A stretch of DNA of 64,000 nt from Craterostigma plantagineum (Eukaryota > Streptophyta > Magnoliopsida > Lamiales > Linderniaceae). The DNA lies in assembly GCA_027422505.1 (NCBI GenBank), contig JAPQWV010001578.1, positions 17,392-81,391 of the forward strand, given 5' to 3'. Numbering within the stretch: the first letter of the stretch is position 1; each line of letters opens with the position of its first letter. This document shows, in pieces, positions 56,070 to 64,000 of this stretch. The position numbers and the translations under genes are program-made. The notes under the pieces were generated by a model that saw only the letters and a program-made list of their open reading frames with translations, was not told the DNA's origin and made no database searches.

Positions 56070-57966
56070 TCATAGCTCAAGTCCGGTTTTAAACTGTTGA
56101 TGAGGTGATTTGCCTTCTATTACATGGCTCGGGTCTGGGACGTACTTCCGTAATGTAGTCAAATGGAAGACGTCACAAACTTCTGTGAGCGATGTGGGTA
56201 ATTCGAGTTGATATGCCTCTTCTCCAACTCGTTTCACAATTGTGAAAGGCCAGATACATCTTGGACTCAACTTCCCCTTCTTCCCGAAACGTTTTACGCC
56301 CTTCATTGGCGAAACCTTCAGAAAGACTTGATCGCCTTCATCGAACTCCAATGGCTTTCGTCTTTTGTCTGCGTAACTCTTCTGACGACTTTGGGCCGTT
56401 TGCATCCTCTCTCGGATTTTCCCCACCGCTTCAGTCATTTCACGAATCATTTTGTGACCCAACACGCTTTCTTAATGAACTGGGAATCGACATTTACGCC
56501 TGTACAAAGCTTCGTAAGGCGCCCCGTTCGTGGCTGATAGCTGTTGCTATAGGAAAACTCGACCAGTGTGAGGTATTTGCTCCAACTTCCACGAAAATCC
56601 AGAATGCACGCTCTCAACATATCTTCGAGTGTCTGGATTGTTCTCTCAGACTGTCCGTCCGTCTGGGGTGATATGCCGTACTAAAGGAAAGTTTCATAAC
56701 CATGGCCTTTTGTAAGTTCTCCCAGAATTGGGACAGAAACCTCGAATCCCGATCTGAGACGATTGAAAATCAGAATTCCAAGGAGTCTCACAATTTCTTG
56801 TATGTACAGCTCTGCGTACTTCTCCATGGAATAGATTTGATTGATTGACAGGAATGAGCAGGTTTAGTGAATCTGTCGAGGATCACCCAGATTGCATCAT
56901 GACCCTTTACGTTTTTTAAACCAACTACGAAGTCCATATTGATATGGTCCCACTTCCACTCGGGAGTCGTCAGAGGTTGCAACATTCCCGCAGGCATGTG
57001 ATGTTCTGCCTTATTTTGTTGGCAGGTCAAGTACCGTTGTAGAAAGGCAGCTATATCTTTCATAATTCCTGGCCACCAATATTCATTCATAAAGCTCGAT
57101 ATATTTTTGTTGCTCCGAATGTTTCGAGTAGATTGTCGTATGCGTCTCCGTCATTATAGTTCGACGAATTTCTTCATCGGGTGGTACATATAAACGACCT
57201 CGGAATTGTAAACTTTCCGTCGACTCGAAATTTGGACTCCTACAGAACATTCTCGTCTTGTTATGTACGGATCTTTAGATATACTTCGTCTTCTTTTTGT
57301 GCCTCAATAATTCGTTCTAACAGCATTGGTTTTAAAGTCAACACTACTAGCTTCGTTTTGATCCCCCCGAAGTGATTATTTCCACTTCGAGTTGGCACAG
57401 TTCTGTATTCACTGATTTACGGCCTCAAAGCATTTGCAACACGTTCGCTTTGCCTGGGTGATAATTTATCACTCAGTCATAGTCTTTCTCGAGCCATCAT
57501 CTTTGACTCATATTTAACTCCTTCTGCGTAAAGAAGTACTTTATGGCCTTTATGATCGGTGAAAATCTCGCATCGTTCTCCGTATAGATAATGTCGCCAG
57601 ATTTTTAGGGCAAACATCACGGTTGCGAGTTCTAGATCGTGCGTGGGGTAATTCTTCTCATATGGTTTGAGTTGTCTGAAGGCATACATAATTACCTTCC
57701 CATTCTGCATCAATACGCACCCCAAGCATTTTTAGAGTGCCACTGTATACCGAGAATCCATCGATACCAGAGGGAATTGTGAGAACAGGAGTTGTTATCA
57801 GTCGTCTCTTCAACTCCTGGAAGTTTTCTTCACACGCTTCCGTCCATCTAAATGGGGACCTTTTTTCTTCGTTAGAACTGGAGTTAAAAGCCGAAGAAAC
57901 TAAGTTGAGAAGATCACGATGAGCAGTTGCCGTTGGATCTAAAATGGCGCGCGATCTAATGGCCAT
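56070..57966 (-). pseudogene. Chromodomain gypsy Pol, minus strand copy
   Basis: Mirrors the + copy: RNase H RWTEACEENFQELKRRL (about 57840), [20 protein letters not shown] (57725) and [18 protein letters not shown]; integrase MNEYWWPGIMKDIAAFLQRY with TCQQNKAEHHMPAGML and WDHINMDFVVGL (57090-56790); and the end KVSPMKGVKRFGKKGKLSP with VCDVFHLTTLRKYVPDP (56465-56070). The chromodomain is in other frames near 55920-56070. It begins at nearly the same codon (PFRWTEACE) as the + copy. Frameshifts throughout. Confidence 0.9.
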
Positions 57967-57979
57967 AATTTGAAGACTA

Positions 57980-58630
57980 AAGATTCAATTCTATTCGTAG
58001 GATATCGCGCGAAGAGATCGACGGTTGAGATGCTTAGGAAGTGAATGAAGCGGATGATGAATCGTGAGCGTTGGATCAAAGATCGGACGGATGGTAGTGA
58101 AGGTGCTTTTTCACTTATAGAGTCGCAGGCGATTATTGCTCTAGCACGCGGAAATGCAAGACCACGTGGCGACTCGTGGAGCGTTTGATCGGATAAAACG
58201 AACAGTGAAGATAGATCGCGGAATATCATCCTTACAACATGCTTATAAATATCAGATTTTCTAATTTCTTTTAACAATGGTGGACCCCTAGTTGGTCGCG
58301 TATATCCGCCGAAGCTGGAATGTAAGTGTTCGATGACACACACGCCATATGGCTTTCATGCCGAGCCCGTGTTATTTTGTCGAGGTTTGATGGAAAACAT
58401 ACTTGACCCATGTTTGGATTATCTTAGCCGTGTTTGTACGTTAGCTCGCCGTACTATTTTTATTGATGCAACAACATAGTCTAAGCAGTGCATGTAAATA
58501 CGTTATTGATATAAACATGAGTACAATTATTTTTTATAATGGAAATCAACATCTTTCTTCGAGATTTTGAAATAGATTTTGTGATAAAAAGTGAAATAAT
58601 TTTCTTCATGCGCATGATTTCTCAAATCGA
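57980..58630. other. Spacer without recognised genes
   Basis: Contains only weak ORFs; one minus ORF (57939-58343) has no recognised domain. 'gatccaacg' and 'cgatcg' words recur (57935-58210), perhaps LTR or intergenic repeat. AT-rich after 58470. Confidence 0.4.
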
Positions 58631-58633
58631 GAT

Positions 58634-58757
58634 ACGGCGTTCGAAAAAAATCTGATCTCGAAATTAATGAGGCTTATTCTTTACACGGCGTTCGAAGAAA
58701 ATTGGATCTCGAAATTAATGAGGCTTATCCCTTTCGCTTCACTCACGCTTATAAATA
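58634..58757 (+). promoter_or_regulatory. Candidate promoter: 51-bp duplicated block and TATA box
   Basis: A block containing ACGGCGTTCG and GATCTCGAAATTAATGAGGC occurs at 58634 and again 51 bp later at 58685. TATAAATA follows at 58750-58757. About 25-30 bases further is TTACACAACAACAC, a plausible plant start site and CAA-rich leader. The leader runs to the start codon at 58855 without upstream ATG in good context, apart from one at 58765. Confidence 0.55.
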
Positions 58758-58854
58758 GGTACTTGATGCACGCTATTTTACACAACAACACACATTTCTC
58801 CAACTATATTATTCAGAGTTCGCAGAACGTGAGAACGTCCCTCAAGAACCTTTT

Positions 58855-58968
58855 ATGATGGAACATCTCGAAAGGCTCAAGTTCGAGTTATTCACCCTCT
58901 TGGCTTTGCTCGGAGTTGCAATCGCCATTTTTGTGGTGTGGGTTGCTACTCATTGCACTTGCATCTAA
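58855..58968 (+). CDS. Candidate single-pass membrane microprotein (37 aa)
   Basis: Starts with tandem Mets (MMEHLERLKFELF), then an uninterrupted hydrophobic segment of about 20 residues (residues 13-32, TLLALLGVAIAIFVVWV region), and ends with a Cys-containing tail HCTCI before TAA. A charged N-terminus, one transmembrane helix and a two-Cys tail suggest a small tail-anchored or type III membrane peptide. It is preceded by a TATA box and CAA-rich leader, and followed by a duplicated ~67-bp 3' stretch. I do not recognise the family. Chance is possible at this length. Confidence 0.4.
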   Translation: MMEHLERLKFELFTLLALLGVAIAIFVVWVATHCTCI

Positions 58969-58971
58969 TTT

Positions 58972-59100
58972 ATGTATTCATGCCTTCTAGAGAAGGATGT
59001 TTTATCTTTCTAGCTTTCATGTATTGGGGTTGTGATACGATCTATGTATTCATGCCTAGAAATGTTTTATCTTCCAAGTTTTTATGTATTCGGGTTGTAA
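58972..59100 (+). repeat. Imperfect ~67-bp tandem duplication 3' of the micro-ORF
   Basis: TATGTATTCATGCC...ATGTTTTATCTT...GTATTGGGGTTGTGATA at 58972 recurs at 59042 as TATGTATTCATGCC...GTATTCGGGTTGTAATA. If transcribed it would lie in the 3' UTR. Confidence 0.7.
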
Positions 59101-59348
59101 TATGATTTTCAGTTATGTAATCATTATGCATCGACTCTATCATGTTTTCTCTACGTCCTCGTCTAATTTCCTAATTTTTTACAATTAATCACATAAGCAC
59201 ATAATTCAGTCAAATAACATAAAAGCGCAAATAAACATCTAGGTAAATCAATCAAATCATATAAAAGCGCAAAACTTACAGGCGCGGCTGGTTCTCCCGG
59301 CTTTTGAGCGGCAGTACATGGACAATCTACAGAACATATAACCTAATG

Positions 59349-59360
59349 CTCTGATACCAC
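59349..59360 (-). other. Primer-binding site, LTR unit A
   Basis: Minus-strand TGGTATCAGAGC two bases from TGTAACGACC (59363), the end of an LTR lying to the right. On minus the leader continues to GCCTGTAAGT (about 59280), a donor-like site. Confidence 0.75.
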
Positions 59361-59362
59361 CT

Positions 59363-61390
59363 GTAACGACCCAACTTCCTAGATACGTATTTTGGCAGAT
59401 TTTCGCAGCGTAAGCAGCGGAAAAGCCCATTTTATTAAAACTTTTAAAATATAATAATACAAATACGTTCAATGTCTAAATCCATAAGTTCAAACCCACT
59501 CTAACGAGACCTGAATGGGAACCTATTCTAACGCGATCTGAGTGGGAACCTATTATAACGAGACCTGAGTGGAATATTTGAAATGTACTTAGTGTCGAGT
59601 AGTGTGGGGTCATGTGTTATTGTTGATATGAGTAGAGACGAGTCGAGTGTGTGCATTTGTGAGGTGTAAGTGTAAGAGTGTGTATTTTAAGTGAAACAGC
59701 TTCGTAATATGCACCACGCTTCCGCTGCACACTCTGACACTGAATATGTATGACTAACAGATAAATTGAAAGAAAAATCGTGGCATAGGGTTATACTTCG
59801 GTGTTACAAGTTTTAGACTTGTTGTGCTGGGAGAGTGGAGTGTAATTCTATCACTATGCAGGAAAATGAATATTTAGTGAATGAGAGCATGTCCTTAATG
59901 GTAATAGATCAGGGAGTAATCTCGGATCATATTCGGAATTATATCCGCGTTTTTATAGTTACTGGCCCGCTCGATTAGACTGAGGTAATTCCTCCGTCTA
60001 TCCGCAGATGCGAGAAAATCCGCAACTCGTTCTCAGAAGTTATAAATTTTTTAGATCAGACGTTGGGAAATTTTGCTCCAGCTGGTTTTACCCGAAAGAT
60101 GACTATTCTTCTCTTGGGTAATGGAGCTTACGATCTTTCCTATGGAATTAAATACGGTTTCATACTTTGAAACCTATCCTTTAATATTACGATTCAGGTC
60201 TATGCTCAAGCTGCTATCCTAAATATAATGGAGTATTTTTCCAACACTTAATTATTTAGTATCGGACCTCAATGTGGAAGGTTAGTACCTCCTCGGAAGG
60301 TTAGAAGGTATTTCTACTTTTAGTACACAAATTGGCTGCACATCTAAATGTGTGGCTCAATTGATTTATATATATATAATATATATATATATATTTACAA
60401 CTGGATCGTAAGTACGTTATAAACTATTAAAGTACCCGAGTTGCGGCTCAAGCTTTAGACACCGAACGTGCATCGATCTGGTGCCGCTGTGTCACACATA
60501 TCCCAAAACTCATGCACGCGATAACCTCACCATCTGTTGTACTTGGGTTAAAGTACTACCTCTACCGTTAGCTCTTCTAGTATCCTAGTAATAACCTCAA
60601 CTCTACTTCGAATGGACGCTCATTCAAAAATTAGTTCAAGGTCAATACCATAAAATTAACTAAGTTCGGTATTCTTAATTTGACATTACCCAAATTCTTG
60701 CTGCCCGAAAGTTCTACGTAAACTACCCAAAAAATATCACTTATCGCACGAAATTACTCTCAAACCTTCAAGGCCCAAAATAATGTCCTAGGTTCGAATT
60801 TTGCTACTAATAATCCATATCCAACATAACATATTCAGCATACTACACCCGAAGTGTAGGTTAGTGTGGTCTCCACTCTATACCCGAATATTCCTACTAA
60901 GTAATACATGAATTACTACAAGCTAGAACAAGTTAATGCCTGATTAAAACATGTCTCTGATACTAAAAGGTTTGAAAGAATAAAAACTTATTTATGTGGC
61001 CAAAATAATTGAAACATCCCACACAACGATTCGATTGCCCGTCATGCTAAGCTGGAAAGTATCTTACCAAAAATTTTCTCATCGCATCTCACCTCATCCA
61101 TCTCGTCTACCCGAATGCCCCATTATTCCACAGGAAATTATCTTAGATTCAAACCTACATTCACTCCCCCAACCATGATTCCATTTCTATCCAAAATTGA
61201 ACAACTTATCCGAACCCAATTCTCTTCTAGGAATTCTCGTGTCTGCAAATGGCAAAAATATGAACAGACGCTTTAGCGTACATATAAATTCAGACACAAG
61301 GGTTTTTCAAAACATATCTCATATCCGAAAATTCGCAAACGTTACATAGTCACATCGAAGCATAATCACTAATAATCATAAGTATCGAAC
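59363..61390 (-). repeat. LTR-like unit A, right limit uncertain
   Basis: Begins TGTAACGACCCAACTTCC, then GCAGCGGAAAAGCCCATTTTA, which is shared with unit B (GCCGCGGAAAGCCCATTTTA at 61531). No coding sequence is recognised across 2 kb. A TA-rich run is at 60367-60393. A possible polypurine tract (minus GGTTGGGGGAGTGAATG at about 61150-61175) could mark the LTR start near 61165. Boundaries are inferred. Confidence 0.45.
59490..59575. repeat. Tandem repeat, 2.5 units of about 33 bp
   Basis: 'CTAACGAGACCTGAATGGGA', 'CTAACGCGATCTGAGTGGGA' and 'ATAACGAGACCTGAGTGG' follow each other with ACCTATT linkers. Confidence 0.85.
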
Positions 61391-61461
61391 TTACAGGCCA
61401 GACTGGTTCTCCAGGCTATTGAGCGGCGGTACATGGATAGTCTTCAGAATCTAGAGCCGAA

Positions 61462-61473
61462 GCTCTGATACAA
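61462..61473 (-). other. Mutated primer-binding site, LTR unit B
   Basis: Minus TTGTATCAGAGC (one change from TGGTATCAGAGC). The leader to its left (GAGCGGCGGTACATGGATAG) matches 59308-59330, so units A and B are the same family in the same orientation. Confidence 0.7.
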
Positions 61474-61475
61474 CC

Positions 61476-64000
61476 TGTAACATCCCTACTTTTCTAATTA
61501 GGAAATTTTGGCGTTTTTCCGCAACGAAAGCCGCGGAAAGCCCATTTTACAAAAACTTTTAAAACAAATATAATACATATCATAAAAATATTGTTTTACA
61601 AAGTCATTCTTTACATGGCCGAAGCCCCAAAATAACAATATTATAGCCGCTCCACAGGTCGCATCCATGTACCGCTCTCACTTCAAAAAGCCCGTGGAGT
61701 CACCGCCACCAGCCGCTACCTAGTCCGGACGTTCGCCGACGTCGGACTCATCATTACCTACAACACATAAAGGCCTGAGCGATACGCTCAGTAGGTGCAT
61801 TCATGCAATGCAGCGTGCACTCAATCCCAAACCCGACACCTCACCTCATGATAAATGTACTGCACGCTCGTTTCCACACCCTACTCTATCTCAATATTAG
61901 GGCCCTAAGCTAGACTCGGCACCACCGCGCGCAAAAGACTACTGGGTAGCTACTCCCAAGTCTCGCGGCAGCCTACACTAGTAGTGCACTGAACGATCAC
62001 GTCAATGCCTCCTACTAGGTCGCTCCGCACCAAAACGAAAATCCCATCCGACGGTTTTTGCCCCCGGGCTGCGCTACCACGCTCTCCCTGGGTAGACAGA
62101 TCGATCACGTCTGTCTGCCGTCCCTGAGCAAAATAAAAGGTGGTTTGCACCCCGGGCTGCTCACACCCGAGTAGACAGATCGATCCACGTCTGTCTCCCA
62201 CCAGGTGCCCTGCGAGTCTAACCTCATCCTCACAATCATATCGTTCTACCCCTCAAACAACCCCGTAGGGTGCCATCTCTAACGTGGTCATCATCTCCCA
62301 AAATGTTATGATATGACGTGATATGCTATGCACATTTTGCAAATCGCATAAAATAATAATTCGTATGCCATGCCATTTCTCAAGACTAAAATCACATACT
62401 TCAGTTCTCGCAACAATAATAATAATCACATAATAAGTACAAATCATATTCACATGAAGTTTCGAAAGTCTTCTAACTCCTATTGCTCAAAATAGACTTA
62501 AGTGTAGAATTGGGCCCAAACTCAAATTAAGGCCCAACTAATTCTTAATCTAAGTCAACGCGCCAAATTCGGTCAAGGAAAAAAGGTAGTTCGCCCGATT
62601 CTGTCTTTGGTAAGGAATTCGCCTGAGTCTTAGTCATTTAGAAGGAACGCTCCCGATTTCGGTATTAAAAGGCAATGCGCCGGATTTTGGTCATTGAATG
62701 GAATTCGTCCGATTCATGGTTGAGCTTGCGAGTGTCTCTTTTCGCCCAATTTTGATTTGGCTAGAATCACCCGATATCTGTTTGGATAGAATCACCTGAT
62801 TTCTGTTTGGATAGAATCGTCCGATCTTTGGAAGAAGGGGCATTCGCCCGATTTGTTTTGTTTCAGGAAGGGGCATTCGCCAAGCTCGGCGATTTCACTT
62901 TCTCCCAAACCTTGGCTCGATTGGAATCGCCCGATTTGGATGAAAGGCTCAGCGATTTCTAAATCGACCGATAGTCCTACAGTTCTTACCAAATCGCCCG
63001 AAAGTAGTTAATATAATATCTAAACTCAATGTATCTTAATTCACCCGATTTTTGGGTAGTCACACTCGCCCGATTTCCCATAATGCACACTCAATCATAA
63101 ACTCTAAATCAATCGCCCGATTTTGACTCTAAGCTAAGGTATCGCGCGATTCTAAGATTCGTTCGAAATTAGACTCGCCCGTTCACATAAAGCAAATGAA
63201 TTCCAACACGAACCCTATTCTTCAAACATTAGCACCTTCAAAATAATTCCCAGAACTTCAAATACTCAACGTCATATTAAGAGCACATATGTAAACCCAT
63301 ATGTTGGGTTTCTTAATTTACACATATAAACACTTCAATATCACATAAACAAACAAAAGTGATAACATTCGATCCAAGTAACCAATCCCCAAATCTGAAA
63401 TTGTCACGTCTTTCACGTGTTGTAGATGAGTAAAATTCATCTACGAAAAGACCCATCTATTGGGTTTGTGACGAAAGAAATAGTGCCAAACAATTAATAC
63501 AACAAAATAAGATTAAGCACACAGTACACAACAACATGGCCGAAACCTCACTTTTCGAATCATTCAAGTATTTTATGTGCTGTAGGTGAGGAATCCACCT
63601 ACCTCACTTCCAAGCTTGTTTCGAAGGTTTTGGTGTGATGGTCTTGATCGAAGACCCTTTGCTCTAGCTCGTCTTCTTCGTTTCTTCTTCTTCTTTGGTC
63701 TTTCTTCTTTTTCTTCTCTTCCCAAGTCACGATTGACCAAGTTGATAGGGTGAGCTCGTTCTTGGCCTGAGAAGTCCTTGAGCTCTTTTGTTTTCCTTTA
63801 TTTTCCTTCTTGCTCCTTCTTTCTTTTGCTCAAGTTGAAAGTGGGCTCTTGATATTTAGGGATTATGGAAAAGTCTCATTAAAGTACAAGGGATGGGCAA
63901 AGTATGGTGATGATGACGTGATTTCCTTGCCATTAAGAACCTTCCATTTCTTTTTTCTTTTAGGCTTGTTTTTGGGCCTTGTATTTTCCACCTATGTAAA
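61476..64000 (-). repeat. LTR-like unit B, running off the window
   Basis: Starts TGTAACATCCCTACTTTT. Contains a CTGAGCG/CGCTCAG hairpin (61775-61791), two similar GC-rich blocks with AGACAGATCGATC...GTCTGTCT (62092-62130 and 62170-62210), an irregular array of CGCCCGATTT words (62590-63180), and near the right edge a GA-rich leader on minus with GAGGTAGGTGG (about 63600), like the leader of the 51179 LTR. No gene is recognised. Confidence 0.5.
62590..63180. repeat. Irregular array of CGCCCGATTT-type words
   Basis: About twenty near-copies of TCGCCCGATTT (variants cacccgat, cgtccgat, gcgccgga) spaced irregularly at 20-45 bp. Includes longer local repeats such as AGAAGGGGCATTCGCC / GGAAGGGGCATTCGCC (about 62834 and 62875) and TGTTTGGATAGAATC three times. 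Confidence 0.8.

Noticed and set aside
62590..63180. CRISPR-like array
   Set aside because: The repeated word is short, degenerate and irregularly spaced, and this is a plant nuclear sequence.

Overview
This window is nuclear plant DNA. It has spliced genes with GT-AG introns and plant-type proteins, and most of it is transposable elements: Ty1-copia and Ty3-gypsy LTR retrotransposons primed from initiator tRNA-Met, hAT elements with 8-bp target duplications, Mutator-like foldback MITEs with 9-bp duplications, and Tourist/Harbinger MITEs with TTA duplications. A dicot is likely from the gene and element types, but the species cannot be named from sequence alone.

Four host genes can be rebuilt by reading exons across the insertions. 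(1) A WVD2/WDL-type TPX2 microtubule-binding protein on + (about 1063-4246), with two Mutator-like MITEs in adjacent introns. (2) A group C bZIP transcription factor on - (4688-12631), tail to tail with gene 1, carrying an LTR element inside the leucine-zipper exon and a hAT transposon in the large first intron. (3) A peptide:N-glycanase (PNG1-like) gene on - (20479-30592), with a 5.4-kb copia element in intron 1. (4) A UTP21/WDR36 WD40 gene on + (36370-44664), with a 4.8-kb copia element inside an exon. All four also contain several one-base frameshifts, often single-base losses in homopolymers. They are therefore either decaying genes, or genes carrying real insertions plus residual long-read errors.

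Layout: nested Tourist MITEs (1-826); gene 1 (1063-4246); gene 2 with its insertions (4688-12631); a hAT MITE (12919-13383); a deleted copia element (13501-16063); a Mutator-like foldback (16251-17386); a defective hAT element (17899-20342); gene 3 with its copia (20479-30592); a cluster of small DNA elements (30813-33430); a GRF zinc-finger fragment (34020-34125); a LINE-like retroposon with a GC-rich repeat core (34724-35816); and gene 4 with its copia (36370-44664).

From 45650 to the end the window is repeats: a copia 5' end, a 5S rRNA-derived segment, a gypsy LTR, and a large inverted arrangement of two related chromodomain gypsy elements (about 49190-57860). These two meet LTR to LTR at 53524/53525. 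After that come a short, isolated candidate micro-gene with its own TATA box (58855-58968) and two further LTR/primer-binding-site units (59349 onward and 61462 onward).

The host genes do not form an operon or pathway. They cover microtubule organisation, transcription, glycoprotein quality control and ribosome biogenesis. The main interest lies in how the elements have broken or reshaped them, and in several unusual element structures.
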